Below are positions 1-11,089 of a stretch of DNA of 64,000 nt, in pieces (position 1 is the stretch's first letter; the number at the start of each line of letters is the position of its first letter). The notes under the pieces are model-generated. The model saw nothing but the letters and a program-made list of their open reading frames with translations, searched no databases and was not told where the DNA came from. The position numbers and the translations under genes were made by a program. This stretch comes from Phragmites australis. Its lineage: Eukaryota > Streptophyta > Magnoliopsida > Poales > Poaceae. The DNA is taken from contig NC_084932.1 of the NCBI RefSeq assembly GCF_958298935.1, forward strand, positions 15,541,501 to 15,605,500, in the 5' to 3' direction.

Positions 1-34
1 GAAGATCAATACCAAGATTGATCATCCAATCTCA

Positions 35-490
35 ATGAAGGACTTGGTCAAAACAATTGATCATATTAAAAAGGAGAAGAAAAAGACCAAGAACAAGAGG
101 GAGACAACAGGAAGAGCCAAAGCATTCGCAAGCATAGGAAGATGGGTGAGTGATGATGAAGATTCAAGCTCAAGTGACGAGAGCATCACCATCCACTCCT
201 CCAAGAGAAGCTCTTCCTTAAGGTCATCATTACCCAAGTCGTCTCGCAAGCCATCCCACAAGTGTCTTATGGCCAAAGGTATGAATAGCAATGTAAGTTA
301 TAATGAATCTAATGAGGATTCTCCTTTCTATGATGAATTCCTTTATTTGATCAATGAGCAACAAAGGGCCCTTAAGAAACAACCAAAAGAGCTTAAAACA
401 TTCAATATACTTAATGATATTCATGCTACCATTGTTTCTAATTGGTATCACTATCAAATCTTTGTTCAATTAAGTTACCTCCATGCATAA
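35..490 (+). pseudogene. Copia (Sirevirus-type) gag, C-terminal fragment
   Basis: The 151-residue open frame is hydrophilic, with a lysine-rich N-terminus and a serine/aspartate-rich stretch. It then has a K-C-L-M-A-K-G motif around residue 76, followed by an acidic Y-D-E-F segment. That order (basic region, SSDES, CLMAKG, YDEF) is typical of the gag end of grass Ty1/copia Sireviruses, which package element RNA in the cytoplasm. The zinc-knuckle cysteines, protease, integrase and reverse transcriptase that should follow are absent: non-coding 3' sequence follows directly. I read this as the gag remnant of an internally deleted element whose 3' LTR lies at 1081-2760. The true start is probably left of the window, since gag proteins are much longer. 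Confidence 0.6.
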
Positions 491-1080
491 TATAGCTTAA
501 ACTTCCTATCTTGACATATTATCTAGTTGTGCATATGTTTCTTTCTCATCATATGTATGCACACATATAGGTGAAGTTTGGACTATATTATATGAGTTTC
601 ATGAATTATAATCAATGTGCTTTCATAGCTTTCAATTGGTATCATTACAAGTGGTATCATTTTTTGGATCATGATTTGTAAAGCTCTCTCCCAAGTGCTC
701 TAATGTTTTTCCCTTTAAGTTCAACATGTGCATATAGTCCTTTTTGGAAGATTGTTGATAAAGGAGGAGAAGTTTGATAACCAAAGCAAGGAATACAAGA
801 TGAACGATGTGGGGAGATTGTAGCAAAGTGCAAGATACATGAAGGTTAACAAAGGGGGAGAAGCTCTTGCTTAGGTCCATCAGGGGAGATAGTGGCAATA
901 GGAGAAAGGGGGAGCCACAACATAAGAGGGACAAAGTGGTAAGAACATGCATCCAAGTAAAGAGGTATCATTTGCCTAGTGTAGGTTTTGAGAACTTCTT
1001 GAATTCATGTAGATCTTAATTGGTATCATTTGCCTCTTGCTTTGGTTGTGTTGTCATCAATCACCAAAAAGGGGGGAGAT
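491..1080 (+). mobile_element. Sirevirus 3' untranslated region and polypurine tract
   Basis: There is no coding frame here. The stretch is rich in GGGGGAGA-type purine runs and in repeated 'ggtatcat' words. It ends in a polypurine tract (AAAAAGGGGGGAGAT, about 1066-1080) that directly abuts the TGTAGC start of the LTR. Purine runs of this kind are typical of the 3' end of Sirevirus internal regions. Confidence 0.65.
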
Positions 1081-2760
1081 TGTAGCAAAAATAGTCCTAT
1101 TAGACTATGATTGTGATTTTAGTGATTAATGATAACATAGTCATTGGGACTAACATGTTTGTCAAGTATATGCTTTAGTAGGTCTCATAGATGCAACAAA
1201 CGAGAAGTCGCCGAAGCCGGAACAAAGAGAGGAATGAATTAGACTTGTTCTATAAATTTTTCTGTGATCAAATGGAATGGATTTCTGTATAATCTTGTAT
1301 AGCTCTTAAGTGTTCCATAGAGCCAAAGATCATCGAAATCAGAGTCCGGAGTGAAAAGTTATGCTCAAAATATATAACGTTGTTCTGTTGAAATATGCCT
1401 GACTGGATAGTCCGGTGCTCACATAAAAATTAGTCTGGTGCTACATAGGATAATCTGGTGAGTGCAATTAAAAATAGTCTGGTATTCACAGAAAATTTGA
1501 AGCGGAATCTTTTGCCTCACCGGATGATCTGGTGTTCACAAAATGAACACAACAGACTATTATTTCTAGAGAGCTCCAAAATGAAGATATGCATATAGGA
1601 TAGTCCGGTGCATTTGTCTGGTGTTCAATAAGTTATCACGAGATAATCCAGTGTTCACAAATGAGTCTGAGTGGGTTCCAATGGCTAGTTTCTTCTGCTA
1701 TACTCACCATATGATCTGGTGTTCACAAAATGAACACGTCGGACTGTTATTTCCAGAGAGCATCGAAATGAATATATACACATAGGATAATCTAGTGCAT
1801 TTGTCCGGTGTTCAGTGAGTCATCACAAGACAATCCGGTGTTCACAAAGGCTTGAGTGGGGTTCCAACGGCTAGTTTGTGAGAGTGTACTCACCGGATGA
1901 TTCGGTGTTAGTATTATTGTTCTCACCAGACCATCCGGTGTTACCTGCTTTTTGGAGTCATTGGATTAATGGGTAGTGCGCGAGTTTGAGGCTATAAATA
2001 CCTCTCCACTCAGTCATTTGAGTGTGCTATAGTCCAGAGAAGTTCATATACACCCGAGAAGACATCCAAGCCATCAAAGTACTTAAAGTGATCATCCAAG
2101 GGGATTAAGCATAAGATTAGTGAGTGATTAGTGCTTATAAGCCTAGAGAGTGAGTTGCTAGGTGATTGCTGCCTAGAGAGTAGATCAAGGACTGATCCAA
2201 CAGTGTACTTCTTGGTACGCCGGCACCTTGGAGTCTTGGTGACTCGCCGGCAAGTTTGTTGACCCTCCGACTTGGTGTTGGGCGGCAGCAAGGCAATTGT
2301 GCAGGGACGCGGAGACCCTTACATTTGTGGCTCAAGCTCTACAATGATCATGGCGGCAAGGTGCCGAAAGAGAGGCTAGTGGTGAGACCTTGCCTTGGTG
2401 GCTTGATGGCTTATCTGGGTGGAGGCCTTGTCTTTGTGTGGTTCAAAGGTCGTGACCGGGTGCCGACCGAGAGCATATCCTTTGTGGAGATCTAACATAG
2501 ACTAGGGGCAACTTTCATGCCATCGATACCACGGGAAAAAGAGTTTGCTCTCTCTACCTTATTTACGTTTCCGTATTTACTTACTTGCAATTTACCTTCT
2601 TAGATAAATTACAAGTGCTTTGATCGGTAGAGTAGACATAATAGATAAACCTAGAGCATATTTAGATAGTAATTGATATATGTTTATCTTGTGTTGTTGG
2701 GAGCCGAAATACTTTTAAGTGTCTTAATTCACCCCCTCTTAGGACATCACGATCCCTACA
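1081..2760 (+). repeat. Sirevirus 3' LTR (1680 bp)
   Basis: It starts TGTAG right after the polypurine tract and ends CTACA, giving perfect inverted ends. Several imperfect copies of the palindrome CACCGGATGATCCGGTG lie in its first half (1518-1534, 1891-1907, 1924-1940), with many single TCCGGTG half sites. These are hallmarks of Sirevirus LTRs. A TATA box (CTATAAATA) is at 1992-2000. The end (TTAATTCACCCCCTC, then CGATCCCTACA) is the usual Sirevirus LTR end. The 5' LTR is outside the window, so the target duplication cannot be checked; the 3' copy would be TCGAC at 2761-2765. ORFs at 2010-2495 fall in R/U5 and are not considered genes. Confidence 0.85.
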
Positions 2761-3676
2761 TCGACGAGCTCGACTAGAGCTCGGCAATGGCGATGACAGC
2801 GGACTTGGGTTTTTGGTGATCCGACGAATTAGGGCACAGGAGCAACGGATTTCAATGGAATCGGGACGAGGGGCACAAAGGCCACGTAGTCCGCTATTTA
2901 AAGGCGAGGGAGGAGGCGTGAGCACTCAAGAAACGGGGCGGCGATGTGGTGTGTCTAAGTTGGAGACGCTGGAGCTCGGGGATGACCAGCAGGCCCTGGT
3001 TGGTAGAGACAAAGGAGTATTGAGGGTGTGCGGCGCAGGAAGAAGAATGAAAAGCGGCCGGCGCTTTCGGCTGGTGATGGCGAGGTGCAAGCGGCTGGGA
3101 GATGGGCCTGCTCGGGTGGGGCCTAGGAGGGAAGGGAAGGAGAGGAGGGAAGGCTGGGCTGGCGTCTTGCTAGCGGGGTTGGGCTAGAGAGAGAGAGATG
3201 GAGGGGAGGGAGAGAGGGTTGGGACGGCTAGGTTTACGGTTTTTGGCTTTTCTTTTGAATTGGGAATTTTCCACAAAAAGAAGATAGAAAATGAAATCAA
3301 AATAAAACTTCAAATGATCCTAAGAATTCTAGAAAAAATTCAACAAGTTTTTAAACACATTTAGAAACCAAATAAAATATTTTTAGTTTATGAAAACATT
3401 TTGATATTTTGGAAATTAAAATTTAGCTTAAACAAATTCAAATAAATCCAAAAGAGCTCAAATAAGATCCAATAAAATCCAAATAAACACCAAGAGCCAA
3501 AATAAAACCTAAATGCCTATTATTAGCATGAATGCATACAATCAATTGATATCATTAATTCAAATTTGAATTTGAATTTATAAAATTGACTTTTTCCTAT
3601 TCTAATTATTCAATATATAATCAAATCTTGGAAATTTTTAGAAATTTAAGAAATCTAAAAATCAGGGAGTGACAAG
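2761..3676 (-). repeat. Chromovirus-type (Tekay-like) LTR fragment
   Basis: A GC-rich block (about 2780-3200) is followed by a very AT-rich block and ends in AGGGAGTGACA. This matches the layout of Tekay-type LTRs read on the minus strand, as in the well-supported LTR at 27776-30713, which ends GGTGTGACA. The left part was probably cut by the Sirevirus insertion at 2760. ORFs in the GC-rich block (2662-2925 minus, 2813-3187 plus) look like chance frames. The call rests on composition and the end motif only. Confidence 0.4.
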
Positions 3677-3978
3677 CGAACTATTGACTGGTGCGTGGAA
3701 GTAGTGATGATGGCATCTGCAGCAGCGATGTGATGAAAACGTGACAAGAACTAGAAACTCTAAAGGCTAGACACAAAGACAAGCGACTCGACACAATGAT
3801 GCAGCAAAAGTTCAATAATGCAAATACCAAAATGAATTTGCAAGGCACAAAGGGTTTGGATAGCGGATGATCTAACACTATTTTATTTTTGTTCTTTTTC
3901 TAGATTGTAGGTAAAAGTCCAAACTAACTATGAGAAACAAAAATCTCTCACCAATCAGTTTGAAAATCTGATACCACT
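3677..3978 (-). mobile_element. Element D: leader with primer-binding site
   Basis: Read on the minus strand, this follows the D LTR after a two-base spacer and begins TGGTATCAGA (plus 3967-3976). That matches the usual plant retrotransposon primer-binding site for initiator Met-tRNA. The remaining 290 bases are leader without convincing coding frames, and they stop at the chromovirus LTR fragment on the left. Gag and pol of D are not present. Confidence 0.6.
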
Positions 3979-4461
3979 TGATATGCACTTTGACGATGGA
4001 TGTCCCAATTTTTCGATGAGAAACACATGCTGGTTTGGTGGAGACGACTTTGAGGATCCGGCTACACTCATACGAAGATGGAGCGCCTTGGCAATCGCTA
4101 AACCAATTCCTGGATGTTACTGACCTTGCCATAGGCACAATCAGCCTAAACATGAAGTTTTTATGCCTGCAAGCAACCGAAGAACAAGCAAGAACAATTG
4201 AAGTCAATCTGAAATTACGAATACAGATGAACAATGATTTATTAATATGGTAGAGTTCTGCAAAAGTACTCAACTATATGGTTGCAAGACACAACTAGAT
4301 ACAATGTTGTTTGGTCCTAAGCAAAACTATGCTTAAGCAAAACTCAATTGTTTTGAATGCACCTAGCCTCTATTTATGCGCATGCAAGCCTCCTAGATGG
4401 TACTAAACAAACTAAGGAAATAAAATCCGACTCTAACTCTATCTATTACAATGTCATATCA
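3979..4461 (-). repeat. Element D: 5' LTR (483 bp)
   Basis: The perfect terminal inverted ends TGATATG and CATATCA delimit a 483-bp LTR. A minus-strand TATA box (ATAAATA) lies at plus 4371-4377. The primer-binding site sits just past the 3979 end, which fixes the orientation as minus. The second LTR is absent, so no target duplication can be verified. ORFs over this interval on both strands are not considered genes. Confidence 0.7.
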
Positions 4462-5056
4462 TTTTGAGGTTTTCGAGTCGCTCACAAGGAATCTTTTGAT
4501 GGGGTTGGATCTATTGAAAAGATCAAGACGTAATCTTTCCATCCTGTGGGTAAACAATTCCATTGGACTCCGTATGATAAAGCATCTTGCTTTTGTTGCA
4601 CAATTGTTTGTTGAATTCGAAATGAATTTGGAGCCTGAGTAGCAATTGCCTTGGAACACAACTAACTTGTTCCTACTCGGGATCCAACCTCCCCACTGTA
4701 GGAGAATGAGTAGGAACTAGACTTGAAGTCCGACAAGTTCTTGACAAGCTCTGACGAGCTCAAGATAAGCTTCAACAAGCTCCGATGATCCTCGATAAGG
4801 ATTCAACTCAAGCAGCCTTCTCCCATATTTTTGAGTAATAAGACAATACAAGAATAATTTAGTAGCATCCCATCCTCATAAGTATGGTTATTAACACAGA
4901 GGAACAAGCTCACCTCATGATTTAAATGGCGTGCACGAGCTCATGTTATAGGACCTTGCAATAGCGTAGCAACAACCGATTCTAGACGATTACTCTTAGT
5001 GCACATATCCGTCCTCATCACCCCTTCCTCTTGAATCAATAAGGCCTAAATCCCTC
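4462..5056. other. Unassigned stretch
   Basis: I recognise no gene or repeat family here. A short run around 4730-4800 repeats variants of 'gacaagctc' and 'gacgagctc'. Short frames at 4451-4659 carry no recognisable motif. Confidence 0.4.
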
Positions 5057-6205
5057 CACTACTATAGAATGGCCATCATTGTCGGCTAGTAAACCAGCTA
5101 CAATGCTAGTTTTCCAGCCAGTAGTACGTATCAGGCAGTGAAAGGTGAAATAACATCAAGAGTTTTAGAACCGGTAGTGAAGCCCTTTTCTAGAGCAAGA
5201 AAGAAGAAAAAGAAAAAATCATGCTGCAGTGCTGCCACCGGACCTCACCGTGCTCGCTGCCGTGTATCCCACAACCATGATGCTTAAAATAGAAATGCGG
5301 TGGCATGAAAGCTACCGTCACAGCACAAAGCACAACACAGCATGCGGTGGCATGAAGGCCACCGCCACAGCACAACACAAGCACGTGTTGGCACAAAATC
5401 CACGACCAAATCGAAGCCTTCGTCGCCGGATCTAGCCTCGCGATGGCTGAAATTGAAAGCTTGCCCTGCTTCTCTTCCGTGTGACGGCCGAATCGGATGA
5501 GGAGGAAGGGGCGACTGAAGGAGGAGGGTGCGACTGGTGGAGGCGTACGCTCAGCTGGATCAGGCGCGTAGCTGGAGGAGGAGCTCAGCTGGAGGCAATG
5601 CTTGATCAGAGGCCATTGGAGGAGGAAGCGCTCGGCCGAAGGAGTAGGGCACTACCGGAGAAGGCACGCGCTCGGCCAGATGAGGCACGTAGCCGGAGGA
5701 GGATCTCGGTCGAAGGCGGCACTCGGCCGGAGGCTGTTGGAGGAGGAGGGCCGTGGCCAGAGGTAGCACTCTCTTGGAGGCGCCGCGCAACACCGATAGA
5801 GAATCCTCACTCTCTTTTGACATTTCTCACCTTATCCTCTCTCTCTCTCTCTCTCTCTGGTGGATTGAGCAAATAATGCTGCTGGAGGAGGAGGAGGACA
5901 TACATAGATTTTTTACACTGGTCAGCTGGGAGGAGCAGACGCGAGACGTGATTAAATCAATACAATGAAAAATTTGGGTCCGAAACTTTGTTCACTGCCG
6001 ATTGCTAGGACCAACCGACAGTGATACTGTCATTGCCGTTTGATGCTATGAACTTGCAGAGAATATCAATCATCAGTGCCTGTTGATTTTAAGAACTGGC
6101 AGTGTTGTTATTTTTTTATGGACCGGCAATGATAATTGTATCAGTGCTGGATTTTGTTTTACCGGCAGTGATAGGCCGGCATATAAGGCTTCTTTTGTAG
6201 TAGTG
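5057..6205. mobile_element. Non-autonomous CACTA element
   Basis: The left end reads CACTACTATAGAA. The right end, read inward, is CACTACTACAAAAGAAGCC, so the two share the CACTACTA core. Flanking trinucleotides are CTC (5054-5056) and CTT (6206-6208), an imperfect 3-bp target duplication. Both subterminal zones carry repeated direct and inverted versions of 'ccggcagtgat', the sort of repeats bound by CACTA transposases. There is no transposase, so mobility would depend on an autonomous partner. The 1149-bp length is usual for deletion derivatives. Confidence 0.7.
5481..5876 (+). other. GC-rich open frame inside the CACTA element
   Basis: This 131-residue frame is rich in Arg, Glu and Gly, sits on a low-complexity 'ggaggagga' background and ends in a CT-repeat. 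Its base composition differs sharply from the AT-rich termini of the element, so the core could be captured host DNA. I recognise no domain. An overlapping minus-strand frame (5560-5823) is equally plausible by length, so real coding is doubtful. Confidence 0.15.
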
Positions 6206-6206
6206 C

Positions 6207-6778
6207 TTGGAGGTTCCACTCATCTTTGATACTATTGTAGTTCACTAGAATTGGGCTAAACTCAGGAGGAAGTGAGTTCATGATAAATTGCACTACAAAA
6301 GAGTCACTCACATTCATTCCCATTGCTTATAGCTTTGCTGCAAGGTTTGTCATACTAATCACATGATCATGAATAGGACACGACCAATTGAAATTCTTGG
6401 TCGTTAGTTCACTCATAAAACTCCCAACAATTGACTTGTTTGCAATGTCAAATTGAGAGTACTCCTTGATCAGCATCATGGCTCCTTTGCATTTTCAGTC
6501 TTGGGCATTGATGGCTTAACATTCTCGGTGATCATCATTCGCATTAAGTTCAAGCTCAATCTGTTAGACCTCTCCCGAACTTCATCAATAGATTTCTCTT
6601 CATCAGTACTATTCTCAGTAAGTGCTGTGGGTTGTTGTTTCATAACTAATGCCAAGTCCAAATTCATAATACCCAGATGGAACTGGATCTGTTCGCCCCA
6701 TTCTGCGTTAAGGCCATTGAACTTAACAAAACCACTGCTCTGAGTGTGGGATGCAAACATTAAAACAAGCTCATTCAT
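6207..6778 (-). pseudogene. Copia gag (UBN2-type) fragment
   Basis: Read from 6778 leftwards, the product shows the order seen in plant Ty1/copia gag (UBN2/DUF4219 families): a K-F-N-G-L-N-A-E-W block, then Q-I-Q-F-H-L-G, then R-S-N-R-L-S-L and the K-T-E-N-A-K-E motif. After a stop or frameshift near 6476 it continues with I-N-K/A-S-I-V-G-S and N-S-L-P-P-E-F blocks down to about 6210. It stops exactly at the right end of the CACTA element. No obvious continuation is visible left of that element, so the fragment may have been truncated earlier. The gag would be a capsid-type protein. Confidence 0.6.
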
Positions 6779-7729
6779 CGAGAAAAGTAATATAAATGGA
6801 TTTGAACAACAAACTTTAATTTTTCATATCTAAGAACATGTTTGGATGAAGCTTAAATATATCATTTATGAAATAGCGATGCTTCTGCTCTTTAACAGAT
6901 GATCAGACATTTTATAAGGATGTCATTAGTCCCTAAATATCACTAATCATGTGCAATGGCCTATCTTTGGATGACCGTATAACACAATAATTAGTGATCT
7001 CAATTATGTCATTCTAATAGCATCAAGACTAATCAGAATGGCGGAATGCGTGAAACTATTCTAAGCTCTAGGTCACTTTGGCGGCAAACTTGGCCTGCTG
7101 TTCCATAAATTTTTAATTAGCACCGGCTAATCAATTACATGGATAACGCGCACAATAATTTATTCAATAATACATGCGCACGTACATGCATGCCCAAAAG
7201 GAAAAAAAAAACATTAATGCTTTGGTGCATGTAATGCACGAGTCACCCTGTCTCAACAATGCCAACAGTAAGAGCATTATTTAATATGCCCAATGAAAAT
7301 AGATGCAAAAGAACTATACTGTTAGCTTTTGCACAAGCACGTGATACTGTAATTTATGGTCAAACTACAGTGTGCGTACATATAATGGGTTCTATAATCT
7401 TTCTTTTTCTCTCTGCCTTATACTACCATTCTTCTCTTAAGGACAGTGAAATGAATATTAATATGCACTGTTTGCTGCGTCGACAATCTGATGAATGATT
7501 GCCTTGCTTTTATACTTGCTGGAGGGACAGGGTGACCGCTGCAAACAGGCACCTGTCAAGGAGCAGGCATCTGTTCCCACGAACAGGCAGAATTACTGAT
7601 GATCTGGCTAACCATACCGTGGTTATTTGCAACTGGCAATAATGTGTTCACGTGTAAGATAGTCACAAGCAAAGCCTGAGGAATTTGCTTGAGGATGTGA
7701 CGTGCTAACATGTGACCAAGTTCCAAAGT
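6779..7729. other. AT-rich intergenic DNA, possible small MITE
   Basis: No gene is supported. Between 7242 and 7535, GTCACCCTGTCTC faces an inverted GGGACAGGGTGAC, giving an imperfect terminal inverted repeat of about 13 bp around a roughly 290-bp AT-rich core. That could be a miniature inverted-repeat element, but I see no clear target duplication. The ORF at 7259-7498 lies within it and has no known motif. Confidence 0.3.
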
Positions 7730-7734
7730 CCTGC
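7730..7734. other. Target site duplication of element A, left copy
   Basis: CCTGC lies directly before the left LTR. The identical CCTGC follows the right LTR at 18650-18654. Five-base duplications are the rule for gypsy integrases. Confidence 0.8.
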
Positions 7735-8510
7735 AGTTAGGGTCGTTGTTAAGGACCCTTGACGGTTTTTTGGCTCAATAAGTTTATACCTATGGATCCA
7801 CGTTTTTTGAAGGCCGCTTTCGGACTTTCGGACTTCGGAGTAACCACCTCCCGGAGCTATGACTCCCAAAGCCTCCATCTCCTGGGGCCATACCTCCCAA
7901 ATCCTCCATCTCTCAAAGCCATGCCCCCCTCGAAGCTCCCGTCTCCGGGGCTCGGGCAGGCTTCCCAAAGGCTACGAGGTAAGCCATCGGGTCTCAAGAA
8001 AGATCTACCAGAAAAGGAATATCGGTTATCCTTTGACTGCAAGGAAGTGACCGGCATTAAGTACCTAGGCTAGTGAACACCGTCCTGAAGTACAATGGAG
8101 GTTATCCTAACACCCTGATAGCGCGGGGCCAGGCCGCAAATGGCGACCGGCTCACCCCTCTGAGTGCAGGCACCACAATAGTTACCATGGTAGATATTTA
8201 TCTTCTATGTAGGGTAAAAAGTAGTTATCCAAGATAAGGCCATGTAACTCGGCCAGATCCTTGATATTTTGCACATAGCAGTAACTTGTACGCTAAGCTA
8301 CGCACAACCCTATAAATAAGGGGCCATGGTCATCGGAGGTGCACAAACACAAAGTCACACTGTGATACTCCCCTCAGACCGATCCATTTTTCTACTATCA
8401 ATACATTTGTGGTGTTCCTTCCTCTCAAACTTCATCTCCAAGCTTGAATCTCCTCCTTAGAAGAAACTCTCGCCGTACTTGCTAGGACAAGATGATCTCT
8501 TGCACCAACA
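7735..8510 (+). repeat. Element A: 5' LTR (776 bp)
   Basis: It begins AGTTAGGGTCG, a mutated form of the family start TGTTGGGGGTC seen in element B, and ends CACCAACA. A TATA box (TATAAATAAG) is at 8311-8320. It contains a segment at about 8252-8288 that is missing from the 3' LTR. ORFs at 7705-8073 on both strands lie wholly or mostly in the LTR and are not genes. Confidence 0.85.
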
Positions 8511-8535
8511 GTGCGTTGTCCGTGGGGACTCGAAC
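8511..8535 (+). other. Candidate primer-binding site of element A
   Basis: The bases directly after the LTR contain GTCCGTGGGGA. The same core occurs at the same position in element B (plus 35118-35143, minus strand). It resembles the complement of a tRNA acceptor and T-arm, but I cannot name the tRNA with certainty. Confidence 0.4.
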
Positions 8536-8559
8536 ATAGAAGTGCTAAGAGAGGTAGGA

Positions 8560-10150
8560 TGCTACCCAAGAAGAAGACCACCAAGGCCGTGGTGACGGCA
8601 ACTGACCCTCCTCCGGTCACACCTGAGTGATAGTCCAGGTGACCAGGCGCAGGCCGCGCCGACAATGACCCCCAACTAGAGGGAACGAGAGCCTTATGAC
8701 CACCATTGACCCATCCATGACCATAGCTACGGCCAGCACCGAGGGGCTCCCTACCCTGGAGACCCAGCAGCAATAGTAGCAGTAGGGCGAGGTCCCCGCT
8801 GTACCCCTAGGGGCCACGGCCGACGTCACCGCTGAAAACACCATTCCACCCGAGTGTCAATCACGCCTAGCAGCACTCCTGACCCATATGGAGGAACTAC
8901 AAACGGCCCTATAGGTCAAGCAACAGGCTACCCACACGACCATCGCTGCCCCTGTGACAACCAGCGCTGCTCCGATGCAAGCTCTACAGGCCGATGAACT
9001 CTTCGACCCTAGGGCCCTCACGTTCAGCCTCCGAAGCCCCAGAAGCGACGTCGCGAGGATCCCCTGCAAGACTACGACTATCCCCTGTAGGACGACCTGC
9101 AGAGGACGTCCTTCCTGAAGGGCTTTTGGACCCCAAAGCTACTAAGTTCAAGAGCGATTCAGACCCTGATGAGTTCGTCCGGTTCTACGCCCTCGCCATA
9201 GAAGCTAGCGGGGGCAGACTGGACACCATGGCTAAATGCTTTCCTCTCCTGTTGGAAGGGGTGGTCATACACTGGTTCTAGGCATTGGACCCTGATATTA
9301 TTCACGCCTGGTCTCAACTCCGAGACCTATTCCGCAGCAACTTCCAGGGCACCTTCGTTGAGCCAGTAACCTCTAGAAACCTATTCACTATTAGACAGGA
9401 GCCCGACAAAACCCTCCGGGATTATTTCCGAAGGTTCTCCCAGACCAAGGTCCAAATTAGGGGCATATCGGACTCTTCGGTCATCGATGCCCTGACCTAG
9501 GGCCTGGTCGAAGACCCCCTATACGACCGGCTGAACCGACGTCCCATACGCATGGTGGAAGTCCTCATGAGAAAATTCGAGGAATATGCACACGCAGAGT
9601 AGGAAAAACTCCACCGAAGGCGCTCGCGAGCTACTGAGACTTGCCGTGTCACCCCCAAGAAGTCACACTCACAGGCGGGATTGTCACACGCCCCCTCTTC
9701 CCCAGCGAAGAGGGGCTTCGAGGAGGTAGCAGCAGCTATGGTGAAACATCAACAACATCAGCCCGAACTGCGGGGCTCCAAACCAAAACCACCCTAGGGG
9801 ATGTGGCCGAGGATGCCTCGGAGGCATCCCGGAGCGAGGCTGCGCTCCGAACCGGTGTTCCGAGGAGGAATCCTGGTGCACTCTATACAACGTGGGACGA
9901 GGACACAACACCGACAACTGCCGGACCCTCACTACCTTCCGAGAAGAATACTTTGGGAGGCAGGAAGCGTTCGCCTCAACCGAGGGGGCCACCAAGTAGC
10001 GGTCTGAAGATCGCAAGCAACTGGTCAGCCGGTGGGTTGATCATCTGGACTTGCAGAACCCTCCGTAGCTGGCCCTACCTTCTCCACCCCGATCATCCGC
10101 TGAGCGATACAACGATGAAGGGGCACAGGGCAAACAGATTGTCCTCGCTA
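8560..10150 (+). pseudogene. Element A: gag
   Basis: The frame opens with M-L-P-K-K-K-T-T-K-A, matching element B's M-P-P-K-K-K-I-T-K-A, and is soon broken by stops. The capsid-like core is clear at 8994-9600: D-P-D-E-F-V-R-F, then M-A-K-C-F-P, W-S-Q-L-R-D-L-F, N-F-Q-G-T-F, L-R-D-Y-F-R-R-F-S-Q and D-R-L-N-R-R-P. This is the retrotransposon gag domain. In-frame stops fall at about 9281 and 9498. A degenerate zinc-knuckle (C-T-L-Y-N ... H-N-T-D-N-C) follows near 9880-9935. The protein would have formed the cytoplasmic particle. Decay has destroyed the open frame. Confidence 0.75.
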
Positions 10151-10339
10151 TAAGGGGCGGAGGGAGCTCCGGTTGTGCTTCGGAACGGTAGCGGCGAGGC
10201 TATGCACGTGGCGTGCACCACATCAGAGCAACCAGCATCCATCGACAGGACCCCGAACGGACCCACACCCCCATGACATTCACCATCGATGACTCCGAGG
10301 GGGTGAAATTTCCCCACTCTGATGCCTGATCATCTCAGC

Positions 10340-10680
10340 CAACATCGTCGAAGTCGAGGTTCGGAGAATACTGGTCGACGGAGGTAGCTCGGTGGACCTC
10401 CTATTCATACATGCCTTCGACCAGCTCTGAATACCATGGAGCTGGCTCTCGCTAAGCCACAAACGCCTCCAGGGTGAATGGGGCCCCCCTCGATGCCCTA
10501 GGCTAGATAGAACTCCCAATCATCTTCAGTGAAGGCTCCACAGCACGAACAAGAGTAATCACCTTTGACATTATGGACATACCTTACGCCTACAATGCCA
10601 TTCTAGAACGAGGAACCTTGAACAACTTCAGATCTGTACCCCATCACAATTACCTCTACTTGAAGATGCCCGAACCCTGG
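10340..10680 (+). pseudogene. Element A: aspartic protease
   Basis: The block [17 protein letters not shown] (about 10352-10410) contains the D-G-G-S-S active-site variant usual in Tat and Athila proteases. Downstream, D-I-M-D-I-P-Y-A-Y-N-A-I-L (about 10570-10615) matches the second conserved block, where the family has a glycine-rich I-L-G-R. The intervening frame contains stops and shifts. The enzyme would have processed the gag-pol polyprotein. Confidence 0.7.
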
Positions 10681-11089
10681 GACTGATAACCATCCATGGC
10701 GACCAAGACCCTGCTAGGCGCATCGAGTACAGGCACACTGCTCCACTCCCCGGTCGCCACATCCATGCAGTAACCCAGGAGGGCTCCAAGGATCCTCCTT
10801 TGGCATATCTCGGGCATCGCGGCCCTCCGAGGCCACAACTAGAGGGATACATAAAGAGAGTCCCCATACATCCAGACAAACCCGACCGGGCCTTCCAAAG
10901 AAGGGCAGACCTCACCGCCGAGTAGGAAGCCCAACTTCTGGCCGTCCTGCAGAGTAACCTCGACACATTCGCATGGTCCCTGCAGGACATCCTGGGAGTC
11001 GATCGCTACATTATAAAAGACTCTCTCCAGGTTGACCCATATGCTAGGAGCTTTGCAAACTCTCCAAGAGTGGGCAGAGGCTGCAAAAG

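Noticed and set aside
2813..3187. 124-codon Arg/Gly-rich ORF as a gene
   Set aside because: It lies in the GC-rich block of a chromovirus-type LTR, has a competing minus-strand frame and no motif.
5190..5435. Cys/His-rich frames on both strands as a small zinc protein
   Set aside because: The pattern comes from a local 'gtggcatgaaggccaccg' duplication, and both strands are open.
7242..7535. Firm call of a MITE
   Set aside because: The inverted ends are short and imperfect and I see no target duplication; kept only as a low-confidence note.
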